Origin: Dendrocalamus latiflorus
Lineage: Eukaryota; Streptophyta; Magnoliopsida; Poales; Poaceae
Assembly: GCA_017311315.1 (NCBI GenBank)
Contig: CM029617.1
Location: 15,357,455 to 15,421,454 of the forward strand
Length of the DNA: 64,000 nucleotides
Direction of reading: 5' to 3'
Positions within the stretch are counted from its first letter, which is position 1, and every line of letters starts with the position of its first letter. The position numbers were made by a program, and so were the translations under genes. Below the pieces are notes generated by a model that worked only from the letters and a program-made list of their open reading frames with translations, ran no database searches and was not told the DNA's origin. This document shows positions 37,081-48,155 of this stretch, piece by piece.

Positions 37081-37312
37081 GAGCTCGACGCCACGACGCA
37101 CGGCGCCGAGGTGCTGCCACGTCGGCGCCACGCAGGCGACCACGCTGGTGCGGGCCTGCCACCTCGGCGCCGTGGACCACGGCACCGAGATGTGTTACCT
37201 CGGCGCCGTGACCCACGGCGCCGACCCCCTGGGTCCAAAAACGGAATTAAAACTACCAGGGGTCTAAATGTGAATATTTTTCAAAAAAAAGGCTAAAATA
37301 GAAAAAATTCGG
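37081..37312 (-). repeat. MULE right terminal inverted repeat
   Basis: The reverse complement starts CCGAATTTTTTCTATTTTAG and follows the left repeat for about 217 aligned bases. It includes about 15 extra bases (a second CCGTGGTCCACGG palindrome near 37170). Confidence 0.9.
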
Positions 37313-37321
37313 GTAAACTTA
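37313..37321. repeat. 9-bp target-site duplication, right
   Basis: GTAAACTTA, identical to 28613-28621. Confidence 0.9.
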
Positions 37322-37467
37322 CAGCCCACCTCTCTTCTCTCTCCTCCACCTCAGCATACAGCCTACTAACAGCCTCTTATTATACTTGCTCTCACAGCGA
37401 CGCTGAGCCCCATATCGTGTCCTGCTACTCGGTCGACAGCAATAGCTCGCCATAGAGCTCCCCACTG

Positions 37468-37479
37468 CTATAAATAGCC
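37468..37479 (+). promoter_or_regulatory. TATA-like box in copy H
   Basis: CTATAAATAGCC lies about 35 bp before a CT-rich leader (CACCTCCCCTCTCCTCC). This layout is usual for LTR promoters in grasses. No transcript evidence is available. Confidence 0.45.
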
Positions 37480-39745
37480 AAGGTCCCCAATTGCTCCTTG
37501 CACCTCCCCTCTCCTCCATTCTCAATCTTCAAGCATAGACGAGCTCAATTTGCCATGCTTGCATGCCGGCCACCGCGCGGCATCGACATTCTAGCCATCC
37601 CAACAATGCTCATGCAAATATGACCATGTCACATTGTGGTCCCACACCCCTTCTCTCTCTCTCTCTCACTGAATTGAAGTCTTATGTCTTGGGCTCACCG
37701 AAACGCCCACCTTCCTCAATTCCAGTCGCCACCATCCCCTCCTTGCTCTGTCTTAGTCCAATTCCATCTTTCCAAAGCATCATCGTGACGTCCCCAATCC
37801 ACCAGTCGTCGGCGGCACCATCACCTTGGCCGGCATCGCCCACTAACCCTACGTCCTATATTTTGCCCAAGACCCCCTCCCTTGTTTCATGTGTGTGTGC
37901 CTCAAGTGCATGCTTATGCATGCCATGTGGGCCCAACTTTTATTAACGGATGAATTTGCTAGGTAACTAATCAATAGCTAATGAACCAAGTTGGAAATTG
38001 AAATAGGAAGTTCATGCTTTGGTTAATGTCCCACATGGAATAAGAATTTGGAAATTTGAAATTTGCCTAAAATATATAATCTTAAACTATTTGCATACTA
38101 AAAATAATAACCTTGTTAGGAAATTAGAACAAAGATTTAGGATATCTGAAGGTTTAATTTTGATTAATCAAATAACAAAGGATTTGGCAGACTCAAATAA
38201 AGGTTAGAAATAGCCAATGTAGGTTTAAGCCTTGTGAAATATAAAATAATTATATCATACCAAGTCTTGCAACATTTAAGCCACCCTATCAAGGTCGTCG
38301 ACCAAATTGCCTTTGTTACATACATGGGAATGCATGTCCAAAATTTAAGTGAATGATAAAATATAGTTTTGTGCAAACTTAAGATAAATAACATCTTGTT
38401 AAGGTGAACAAATTAATTAGTATGCTATTAGGATTTAGATTAAAGTAGCCACTTTAATTAGTAATGTTCATCGAAAAATAAACCAGGGAAAAATAAGGGG
38501 TGTGTGCTATTGATACTTGTCCTAAACCCAAATGCTAGTAAAAGACTATTGATATATGTATTTGTATAAATGTTAGAATATCATAAGAACCTCAATTAAA
38601 ATGTCAACTGAGTAAAAAATAAGGAAATTAGCCAATATATCAGTACTACTTAAACTAAAATACAAGTTTAAATTAGAGGTGATGATAGAAATATAAATGT
38701 TGCAAATGTAGATAGTCAAGGTTACTTAAGGGAAATAATGACTAATTAGAATAAGCATACTAATTTCTATGCTACATGTATTTAGGCTGAAGTACTAGTG
38801 ACCTTGACTAAAAAGATACATTAAGATAGGAATGTAAGTTATAAAAGGCCGAACAATAACTCTTTTAGAAACTCGTATGTCAATCATAGGCCCTATTCAA
38901 AATATAAACCCTATCATTAACATGTCACCAATAATTAAACCTTAACACCAGGTTTAATTAATAATGATACTGAAATACAATGGTATGTACAAGCTAGGCC
39001 CATATAAATATATTGTTAGGTTAAAATTTATCGGTGCCAGATGATAACTGTGGGTGCATAAAATATTAAACTAACATGTAATTCCAAGAGCATCTTAAAT
39101 TAATGATCATGTTAAAATATAACCTTGTGTGACAATTAAAATGCAAAGATCCCCTTGGGTCATCGGCCATTAAGAATAATCTCTTTAACACACCAACGAG
39201 CAATAACCTGAAGACTAGTAATACCCAAACATAATAAAACATTGCATTTTGTCTGAAATACATTTAAATGCTAGAATTGATTATCAGCCGTAGATATTAG
39301 TAAATAGTAGTCTACCTAAAGTTAACCATTAATAGCAATTAGAAAATTAAATAATCCCATGCCTTAGTAATCCATTGAATTAATCATTTGCTCAAACCCT
39401 TCGATTACTCGGAAACTAAACCACAAAATAATAATACATCATGACTTCCTTGAAGAAAAGAATTAAAAGATTGATATAGCTAATTAAAATTATATCGATC
39501 GCATGTGAATTCCTCTGTCCATAGGTCTAACCTGACTCATGGAATTCATTTAATAAATATAAAATTATAAATAAAGTTATTAAGTTAAAAGGATTGAGCC
39601 ATGGTATTCCAAAGTTGGCTATGCCTAGTGTTGGGATCGGATTTTTCAAATCTGAACCCTTTGTGTATTACCGCACTAATCTCAAATCAAAGCTAGTGCA
39701 TACAATCAAATAGTGATAATTACATAACTAACAATGTTTTATTAC

Positions 39746-39997
39746 TGTTGTGGTTACAGACCAAACAGAGAGAGAGCGTATGGTAGTGGATAGTTAAGTG
39801 AGCAATGGCTTAGAGTTTCCCCTGTGGCCTATACCGTATATATATATATATATTCACATGGGGAGTGTTTTTATAGTAATGCCCTTACATCTGTACATCC
39901 CCTTTAGGGGCACTTTCGTCATTACACATGTCCCATTTCGGGCCTTATAATCTCTTAACAGGCCTGCTGGGCTTAGGTGGCGGCCATCCCTACAACA
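39746..39997 (-). repeat. 3' LTR of the gypsy element
   Basis: 252 bp, TGTTGTGGTTAC...CCCTACAACA (plus sense), including a (TA)n run at 39838-39852. Confidence 0.9.
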
Positions 39998-42290
39998 GGA
40001 GCCTCTCATGGTGAAGGGCTTCACGGGCCGAAGCCATGTTGCCGAGTCTTTTGGCCCCCTCCGTCCTTTCGGCCTGTGAGCTCCTTTAATGGTTGGCGGA
40101 GCCTTATTTGCTGGTGTTTTACTAGACCCGCCGTGGGGGTGCGACACCGGATGTGTTGGCGAGGCTGCCTCCCTCGCGGGGCCCGTTAGTGGCAGGGTTG
40201 GAGCTGAAGCCGAACTTGGAATCGGAGGTGCTGGCAGAGTCGAACGCGTCGACCGAGGTAGGCGAAGCGGGCCCCAAAGTCGTTGCGCGAGCGCCAAGTG
40301 GCAGCGGACTCCGACGTCGAGCGCCCTCGATGGTAAATGACTGCCAGCCTGCATGGCGAAACCTGGTTGACGCGGTGCGAGACTTGAGGCAACGTTCCTT
40401 CTTCTGCCAATCTGCGTGGCGAAACATGCTTGGCGCGGCGTAGGGCTTGAAGCGCTGCGGCCATACGACGCTCCTCCGCCGGTTGAGCTTTCCTCCCGCC
40501 GGTTGAGCTTCCTCCGGTTGGGCTCCCCCGCTGATCGGGTATATATATATTCTGCGGGCGCTGTGTTGTGCCTACATTGTACAATCAGATAGGTGGCCTC
40601 CTACTCGCGCATCGTGCCTCCGTACGGAAATGGCAAGGTTTGACCTATTCTCGTAGACAGATATGCTTGAGTTTATCTGCATCCTCTGATTGCGCCAACC
40701 GGCGCTACCATCAGGGAATGTTGATGTAATGAAGCTTATCTGTTTATGAGAACAAGTCAAAAACCTGCCGTAAATCAGCCTTCGTGTTCCCGAATTACGG
40801 CTGGATCTCCACCGGTTTGGGCTGTGAGGTTGCCGCGTGGACTTTGAAGTCGAGGTGGCCGCCTGCGCTGCTCTGCGGGTTCGGTCAGAGCTGAACAAAG
40901 GGTCTTCGTGCGGGCTAGGGGTCGAAAGGCCGAACTGTACCCTACGGCTCAAGGGTGGCAGTTGGGCGCATTGTGGGTAGATCGGCGTTCGCTTGCCTTC
41001 ACCCTCTGCTTCGCTCGAAACACCCTGCCGAGGGGAAGCCAGACCCCTGGCGCGTGGGGCTGAGTTGGGAGTCTTGTTGTCGAGGCGGAGCTCCTGTCGA
41101 GGTTGCTTGGCCCGTGGCGGCTTGCTGTTACACCCCAGCGCAGGGCCGAGGCATGGAGCCGAGTCAAGGTGGAGGGCGGAGTTTCTCCGCTAAAGCGGAG
41201 ACTCGCTCATCCTAAGCTGCCGAAGTCGAAGCGGCCTGCGGGTTTATCGCCCAGACGGGCCAGGGCGGAGGCTGGGGTCTCTCTATTGAAACAGAGACTC
41301 CGCCGCGATTGCTGCTGGGGTTGGTTGGTCCTTGCCTTAGTGGGGGCAGACCTCGCGCCCCAGATTCCCCTAGGCGTGGGGTGGCTCTGTGGTCCGGTAG
41401 TGCGCTTTAATAACTCCTGGAATTGCGCTGACCTCTGAGCTATCAGGCTGCTGCAGCTGTGCGTGTTACCCCACCGGGAGTGTACACGTGGCAGGTTGCA
41501 ATTGGCGCGTCATGGGCTGTCAGCAGTCGCACGACTGCGACCATTCGCCCCTTCCCTAGTGGGGCAGGACGTGTGGCAGGGTGCTATTGGCATGTCGTGC
41601 GCTGTCCGGCGGATTTGCATCTGCGCCTGTTCGGTTGTGTCGGTTGGGGTGGCACTGGTTGAGCTTCCCGTCGGCTTCTAGCGTGACAAGTATACATGTG
41701 TCAGTTTCTTGGACTTGATGCCGAGCTCTGCGGCCCCCTGGGTACGTTCTGTCGCGGCATGCAGTCACCTTCACACAAATGGGCCTACTTTTGTTTGTCT
41801 GCATTTGATGATTACGCCTTCTGGCGTCCAGTGTCCCCTCGATCATGAGGGCGCAGGGGCCGGTCCTTTGCTAGCGGAGACCTGAGGGTTGCGCGGACTT
41901 CAGAATCGTAGTGACTTCCGACTTCTTCGTGGCGTCCCAGCGAGGTGTCTCCTCGCAGGGACAGAGCTGAAGTCGAAGCCGGGGCCTTGCTGCTAGGGCG
42001 GGGACCCCATCGAAATTGTTGCGGTTGATTGGCTTCAAGAATCGCGTCGACACGCGCCGGGAGCCGCGCCGTGTCGTACGACTTGCATTTACTCCCAGAG
42101 GGAGCTGACACGCGGTGGGGCGCTATTGGCGCATCGTGTGCTGACAGATCTCTGTACAACCGCGGTTGTGCCCGACACGCGTGGACTGTCGTGACGCTTC
42201 GGCTTCGGTCGCGACGCTTCGGCTTTGGTCGTGGGGAGGCGGGCGGTTCGTCGTCCGCCGGTTACGCTTACCGACGGTGCGGGAGGCGAG
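39998..42290. other. GC-rich region upstream of the antisense gene
   Basis: About 2.3 kb without a supportable gene lies between the 3' LTR and the antisense gene. It is GC-rich with conflicting ORFs on both strands. Short repeated phrases occur (GCGGAGACTC-type near 41200 and 41290; CGTGTGGCAGG-type near 41490 and 41570). It may hold the promoter region of the antisense gene and the 3' UTR of the retroelement. Confidence 0.5.
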
Positions 42291-42295
42291 GGGTC

Positions 42296-42306
42296 TTTAA
42301 ATACCC
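42296..42306 (+). promoter_or_regulatory. TATA-like box before the antisense gene
   Basis: TTTAAATACCC lies about 130 bp before the ATG at 42429. Position and sequence fit a core promoter for a transcript running against the retroelement. No transcript evidence. Confidence 0.45.
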
Positions 42307-42428
42307 CCTGTGGTACGACGTCTGCGCCTCCTCCATGCGCTTTTTGACTGCCCACCACAGTTCCTGCTCTTCTTTGCTGTTCTTGCCACCGCACTTCCCT
42401 TTCGCCGTCGTCTGGCTTCCAGATAACG

Positions 42429-45400
42429 ATGGCGCACGGCGATGAGCGTGCTCAAATGGTCGGCGACTACGCCATCCACCTGCGGTCCTCGCCGCTTGAG
42501 GTGGAGTACATGCTCGAGGGGCGCGACCCGACGGCGGCAGGCAAGTGGTGGGTGGCGACGGAGAGGAAGGAGGGTCCGTACTCCAGCGCCTTGGGTCTGA
42601 CGCTCGTGACGGAGGAGACGATCCGTACACTGTTGCGTGAGGGGAAGCTATCGGACCGCCAGGCGGTGCGGCTACCCGTCGATAACGAGGCATAACCGCG
42701 GCCTGAGGGGTCGGAGGCAATCATTTTCGTCGCCTTTTTGAAGCCGGGCTTCGCATCCCAGCCGCGATGGTCGTTGGCAATGTGTTGTGGACCTTCAGGC
42801 TGGAGCTGGCGCAACTGACTCCGAACACGCTGGCTCGCCTTGCCGTGTACAGCTGGGCCTTGCGTTCGGAGGCGTGCTGGCCCAGCACCTCGATGTTCGC
42901 CTATCTGCATGATGCACGGTGCCAGCCGAAGGAGCAGAAGGACGGGACGCTGTCGAACTTTGGCAGCGTCAACTTCATTCTGCGGTCGCTGTGCGGGAAA
43001 CTCTTCCCCGCGAACTCCACTCGAGCGAAGTGGGAGTCTAGCTGGACAAGACGGTGGTTCTACCACCGTGTGGCGAGCGGTAGCGGCCTCGAGTGAACGG
43101 GCCAGCCGATGGCGTTCAACACCACGCCCAGCATAACGCTCAGCCCCGAGGATAGGCAAAGGGCGCGAAGACTCGTGGGGGTCACCGCCCGCTTCAACAT
43201 GCGCGACCTCGCCGAGGAGTACGTTATGTACGGCGTGGCGCCGCTCGCCTATGAGTGGCGCCTCACCGCCGGGAAACTCCAGGACGACAACGTCCGCCCG
43301 TCCATTTGTTTGCTACAAGCACCCTCGGATCTTCGTGCTCGCTGCATCGCGTTTAACCATGCTTCTTGCCTCGCCTAGGAATGGGCTTGAAGGACGCAGA
43401 ACGCGCGGTGAGCATGTTCCTTGGGCCATATAGGGTTAGGGAGCACGAGCAGCGTACAGCTGCCACCGCGGAGGCGGGGCTGGGGCGGATAAACCGCGTG
43501 TGCGAGGCCCTGGGTATTCGCGTGCCGGAACGCGCCCCTCCGGCCCCGAGCCAGCTGCGACATCACGATGACGGCGCCCACGGAAAAAAGGCGCTGTCTC
43601 ACGGAAAGACTCGGGCTTCTGCGACCACGGTCGGCGCGGCGGCTGCCGTTGCCCCCATCGATGCGGTAGGCACGGAGTTTGATTCGGCGAAGTACGCCGA
43701 TTCAGACCTGGAGATGGGCGCGGATGATGGGGGCGAGAGGTCTCAGGGCGGTGCCAGGGACCGAGAGTGTGCCATGGATGACCAGGAGCAGGAAGTCCTG
43801 CCGCTCGCGACGGTCATGGAGGTGGAGCTGCCGTCTGTTGGCGGAACCGGAGCGAAGTCACCGCCTGCGGTGGTGACAGTGTTGGAGCTGCCCTCCGTGG
43901 GGGCCAGTGGAACAAGGTCTCCGCCAACAACGGTGGCCGAGACGGAGGTGCCTCCCGCGGAGGTTACTAGGGTGGGGCCCCCGCTCGCGAGTGTTGTTAC
44001 TGTGGAGCCTTCTGCGGCGGCTACGGGGGCGGGGCCCCCGCCTCCTCCCAAGGCAAAGCGGCCACGCCTGCGATCCCCCCTCATCGGACTTCGAGGGGGT
44101 TCGCCGTGGCGGCCCATGTTGGGAGCTTGTGGGACCCCGACTCTGGCACCGAAGCCCCCATATCCAGTGTCCCTCCGGTCCCTTCGCAGATCACAGCGGC
44201 CAGGGCGCGGGGGCTGTCGGCGTTGGGCCTCGATACGGAGACTCCCCGGGCCCTAGGGTCGGCTCTGACTGAGGGGACTGGCATCCCTGTTAACCCGTCC
44301 GACCCTGCCACCGAAGGTAAGCTACCCTGGCATACCTTGGCATAATTTTGTGGTGTTCTCACAGGACTAACTAGTCCATCTTCTTGCAGCGGCGCTCATC
44401 CCCGAGGACGGGCGATCTCTGGGACGCGAGGACATTCCTTTGAGAAGGGCGCCCACTGCTCCCGAGACTGGCGACGCGAACTCCGCGCACCCGAGCCTAG
44501 CGGACTTCGTCCTTCCCCCGGAGGTGTTGGACGCGTGGCGCGGGGTCGCGGATGACACGGCTGCACGTATTGACCAGCAAGCGCTATCAACCTACGGGAC
44601 GGGGCGCCTGGGGGATGCACTTGAGGTATCGGGAGTGAGAGTAAGTACCTGACCTTATGACGATACGTGGTCGCGTAGAACCTCGCTGACTCTTTTGTCG
44701 TACAGACCCTCGTCTTGGCCCACGCATTGCAAGCGGCTCATGCCCGCGAGAAGGGGGCGCTAGAGGACCAGTTGCGGGCCGTCGAGGAGGCTCTGGGCGT
44801 AGCTAGGGGCGCACTCTGCCCAGGACTACCGCATCCGCCACTTAGAAGCAGAGTGTGCGGAGACGAAGTCGTACGCCAAGGCGCTCGTGGCGGCGGCACG
44901 GTTATCGGCCACGGAGGCAGCGCGACGGGAGGTTGCAGAGGAGCGAGATGGCTTACTCCAACAAATCGCTGCACTAGAGAAGGAGAAGAGCGAGCTTGCT
45001 ACATCTCTAGCGAAGCGGGACCGGACGCTGGGCGATGCTTCGGTGGCTACGTGGGATGCCATGCTGGCCCTGGAGGTCACCCTTGAAGATCTCATCGCCG
45101 AAGTACCGCCCCACTCCTTCGGGCCCGAGGAGCTGTCGCGGACGCTTCGGCGGATCGACGACGCGGCCAATATTGCCCGCAACTCCGCGACGACCTTCGA
45201 CAACCACTGCTCCTACATGACCTCATGCCTGATATGCGCACTCCTGCGACACCGGGGCTGCCAGCATGTCAGCGAGCTGGCTGATCCCCGCTTGGAGCTG
45301 TCAGCCAGGGCCGAGGTGATGTTTGATGCCGTGCGCGCTGTTCGCCGCCCCATGCGATTTTTCCATGAGAGGATCTGGGAATACATCGGGGAGGCTACGG

Positions 45401-45525
45401 TGAAGGTTGAGCTGCGAAACAGCTTGTACGACGAGGGGAACCTCGACCTGTGGCTGGATGAGGTCCTTCGTCGCGACGAGGGCGGCCCCGCGGATTCGGG
45501 AGGCGACGCAAACCCACAAGTGTGA
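42429..45525 (+). pseudogene. Antisense extra gene (Transposase_28-type) of the gypsy element
   Basis: It is read on the strand opposite to gag. The first block, 42429-42692, opens MAHGDERAQMVGDYAIHL and stops at TAA (42693-42695). Similarity continues past the stop (EAIIFVAFLKPG), then a frameshift leads into MVVGNVLWTFRLELAQLTPN and LARLAVYSWALRS (42767-43093). This is the pattern of the PF04195 'putative gypsy type transposon' domain. Later blocks follow at 43109-43375 and 43366-44316, an acidic, Pro/Ala/Val-rich linker. Introns with good borders sit at 44317-44389 and 44641-44705. The C-terminal part to 45525 is a long coiled coil (AARREVAEERDGLLQQIAALEKE) and a helical tail. The stop and at least three frame changes make this copy non-functional. 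The function of the family is unknown. Confidence 0.7.
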
Positions 45526-46007
45526 CGCCATAGTCTCCGTGCGTTGGTGTGTGTTGTAAAACACAAGCCCCCTTTTTCTTATAAATAAAGTACAAGTTGC
45601 CTCACCGGTGTTTTGACTTGTGTGCCCGCATGTCCCGAGCAGCCACCCGACCGGGGCCAGCAGCTAGTTTCTAACCTTGTGACCTAACGGCGTCTTCGGC
45701 GCTGGCATAGGGCCGATGAGTCACTGGACTTCTGGGTGGCCGGGCTTCGTCGAGTGAAGCCTTGGGGCGAACGCGCAGGAAGGAAGAGCCGGCCGAGTAA
45801 CGGCTTCGAGCACCCGAGGCTGTTTGTACATTTTTATTGCATGCCTTTGTACGCATCTTCCGATGAATATAAACAGGAGGGGGGAAGGTTTGGTTGGAAA
45901 ATATCACCCGTGTCTCCATCCTTGTTTTCGACCATGCGGTCTCGTGGTAGATTCAGGAAACTACACCGTGCTCGCTTGTACGCAGCAATCTGGGTCTAGC
46001 CGAAGTC
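45526..46007. other. 3' flank of the antisense gene
   Basis: 480 bp without a gene. An AATAAA signal lies in CTTATAAATAAAGTAC (45579-45594), about 55 bases after the antisense gene's stop, and would be a good polyadenylation signal for it. Confidence 0.55.
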
Positions 46008-46620
46008 GACGTGCGAGCGCTCCGTCCCCTACCTTTCGAAGTGGCGATAGCGGAGCTGGCACCTTAGTCGAGGTAGACGCACGAGCGCTCCGTCCCCTAC
46101 CCTTCGAGGTGGCGGCAACAGAGCTGGCGCCTTAGTCGAGGTAGATGCGCGAGCGCTCCGTCCCCTACCCTTCGAGGTGGTGGCAGCGGAGCTGGCACCT
46201 TAGTCGAGGTAGACGTGCAAGCGCTCTATCCCCTACCCTTCGAGGTGGTGGCATCGGAGCTGGCGCCTTAGTCGAGATAGATGCGCGAGTGCTCTGTTCC
46301 CTACCCTTCGAGGTGGCGGCAGCAGAGCTGGCGCCTTAGTCGAGGTGGACGCGCGAGCGCTCCGTCCCCTACCCTTTAAGGTGGTGGCAGCGGAGCTAGC
46401 GCCTTAGTCGAGGTAGACGCGCGAGCGCTCCGTCCCCTACCCTTCGAGGTGGCGGCAGCGGAGCTGGCGCCTTAGTCGAGGTGGACGCGCGAGCGCTCCG
46501 TCCCCTACCCTTCGAGGTGGTGGCAGCAGAGCTGGCGTCTTAGTCGAGGTAGGCGCACGAGAGCTCCGTCCCCTACCCTTCGAGGTAGTGGCAGCGGAGC
46601 TGGTGCCTTGCGGTTAGCCT
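46008..46620. repeat. Tandem array 1: 68-bp unit, about 9 copies
   Basis: The unit contains GCCTTAGTCGAGGTAGACGC and TCCGTCCCCTACCCTTCGAG. The start of CCTTAGTCGAG recurs at 46062, 46130, 46198 and 46266, a strict 68-bp period. ORFs crossing it are products of the repeat. Confidence 0.92.
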
Positions 46621-46734
46621 CTGTTAAGACTTGTCGGTGCTCCGTGTGATACTCGTGAGTGTAAGCTGCCGCCGCATCTTGTGTCAACTTTACGACACGC
46701 ATACAGAGGCAAGCCTCGACTGCGTCTCGTGCAA

Positions 46735-47015
46735 ACACTGCGAGGTGCAGGCGGAGGCGAGCCTCTGCTGCCTTTTGCGCGATCACTGCGAGGTGCATGC
46801 GGCGGCGAGCTTCTGCTACCTTTTGCGTGATCGTTGCGAGGTGCATGCGGAGGCGAGCTTTTGCTACCCTTTGCGCGATCGCTGCGAGGTGCATGTGGAG
46901 GCGAGCCTCTGCTGCCTTTGCGCGATCACTGCGAGGTGCATGCGGAAGCAAGCCTCTGCTAGCTTTTGCACGATCGCTGCGAGGTGCATGCGGAGGCGAG
47001 CCTCTAGTGCATCTT
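46735..47015. repeat. Tandem array 2: 48-bp unit, about 6 copies
   Basis: The unit is CGAGGTGCATGCGGAGGCGA plus TTTGCGCGATCRCTG-type sequence. CGAGGTGCA recurs at 46741, 46789 and 46837. 48 is a multiple of 3, so an ORF (46631-47185) stays open, but the peptide is simple and Cys/Arg-rich and I do not call it a gene. Confidence 0.88.
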
Positions 47016-47264
47016 ATCAACACTCAAGATGCAGGAAGCGTCAACCACGTGTTGTTTATACTCCGGACAGTACGCATAGGGATAATACCTATGCGTGCGC
47101 GGGAGCGTCCGCATCTTATTTATACTCCGTAGAGTGTGCGAGACTATCAACCACACCTTATTTATACTCCGGAGAGTACGCATAGAGATAATACCTATGC
47201 GTGCGCGGGAGCATCCGTGTCTTGTTTATAGTCGGTAGAGTGCACAGGGACAACATCCGCGTCT

Positions 47265-47610
47265 TATTTATACTCCGTAGAGTGCGTGCGGAGGCGGACC
47301 TCGGCGCTACGTCTTATTTAGAGTCCGTAGACTGCGCGCGGAGGCAAGCCTCCACGCGTTGCGGCCGGTGAGATTGCGTGCGGAGGTGGACCTCGACGCT
47401 ACGTCTTATTTAGAGTCCGTGGACTGCGCGCGGAGGCAAGCCTTCGCGCGTTGTGGGCAGTGAAGTTGCGTGCGGAGGCGGACCTCGACGCTACGTCTTA
47501 TTTAGAGTCCGTGGACTGCGCGTGGAGGCAAGCCTCCGCGTGTTGCGGGCGGTGAAGTTGCGTGCGGAGGCGGACCTCGACGCTACGGCTTATTTATACT
47601 CCGTAGAGTG
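47265..47610. repeat. Tandem array 3: 92-bp unit, about 3.5 copies
   Basis: CTACGTCTTATTTAGAGTCCG recurs with CTACG at 47307, 47399, 47491 and 47583, a 92-bp period. TTTATACTCCG words upstream (47050-47270) look like older relatives. Confidence 0.88.
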
Positions 47611-47635
47611 CGCGCGGAGGCGTCCCCCCACGCGT

Positions 47636-47880
47636 CTTTGTTTATACTCATACCCGTGTTTTTCACAAGAAGTGCGCGCGCGAATGCGTGTCTTTGTTTA
47701 TACTCATGCCCGTGTTTTTCACAGAGAGTGCGCGTGCGAACGCATGTCTTTGTTTATACTCATGCTCGTGTTTTTCACGGAGAGTGAGCGCGCGAACGCG
47801 TGTCTTTGTTTATACTCATGCCCGTGTTTTTCATGGAGAGTGCGTGCACGAACGTGTTTCTTTATTTATACTCCTAAGGA
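47636..47880. repeat. Tandem array 4: 56-bp unit, about 4 copies
   Basis: The unit is TTTATACTCATGCCCGTGTT plus TTTCACRGAGAGTGCGCG. TTTATACTC recurs at 47641 and 47697, a 56-bp period. Confidence 0.88.
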
Positions 47881-48155
47881 GTGCGTGCGAAGGTAACCCT
47901 TCGCGCGCTTTTGCGGGAAACAAGATAATTTTTTGCAAACGGTGAACTTTATTAAATTCCCGTTTGCGCGGGTGAGCGATTACAAAAGATGAGGTACTGA
48001 TCACTGACCGCTTAAAGATGGAAATGGCCACAGCTGTCGTTGCCCAGTGGCGAGGCGTGGCACGGCGGGAGCCTCTGCTGCTGGGGCAATCTTCTCGGGG
48101 GCCTAGCAGGGTGCTTTCCGGGGCCTCCAAGGATCTTCGCACTTGCACGCCCGGC

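Larger units (their letters stand above)
28622..37312 (+). mobile_element. Mutator-like element (MULE) with three cargo genes
   Basis: This 8691-bp element has long terminal inverted repeats and a perfect 9-bp duplication. Its contents on the plus strand are, in order, a GC-rich minisatellite, an MURA-type transposase pseudogene (29715-32494), a plant-mobile-domain gene with one stop (32659-35131), a 120-bp tandem duplication, and an intact GRF zinc-finger gene (35699-36308). MULEs that carry PMD-type genes are known in plants. The transposase cannot be translated whole, so the copy would need help to move. The inverted repeats are still close in sequence, suggesting moderate age. Confidence 0.92.
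28470..37392. mobile_element. MITE unit 2, split by the MULE
   Basis: The second copy runs 28470-28621, is broken by the Mutator-like element, and resumes at 37314-37392, ending ATACTTGCTCT. Removing the MULE and one 9-bp duplication restores colinearity with unit 1, which confirms the insertion site exactly. Confidence 0.75.
27364..39628 (+). mobile_element. Long LTR-like family, candidate copy H (split by MITEs and the MULE)
   Basis: It starts TGTAACATCTTG at 27364, the same opening as copies A, B and D. After the nested MITE/MULE block it continues at 37393 with a TATA-like CTATAAATAGCC (37468-37479), a CT-rich leader, and then AT-rich DNA. The part at 38400-39060 resembles positions 1-600 of copy C (compare ACAAGCTAGG...TATAAAT). 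It is interrupted at 39629 by copy E (possible CCTAG flank at 39624-39628). I did not find the rest of H or a matching right flank beyond E, so the right boundary is where it can no longer be followed. No coding domain is seen in 37393-39628. Confidence 0.5.

Noticed and set aside
42467..43159. 230-aa ORF on the minus strand
   Set aside because: Antisense shadow of the Transposase_28-type gene, which has recognisable motifs on the plus strand.
46631..47185. 184-aa Cys/Arg-rich ORF
   Set aside because: Reads a 48-bp tandem repeat (multiple of three), so the open frame is expected without selection.
46008..47880. Regular repeats considered as a CRISPR-like array
   Set aside because: The repeats are contiguous tandem units with no unique spacers, inside a plant retrotransposon.
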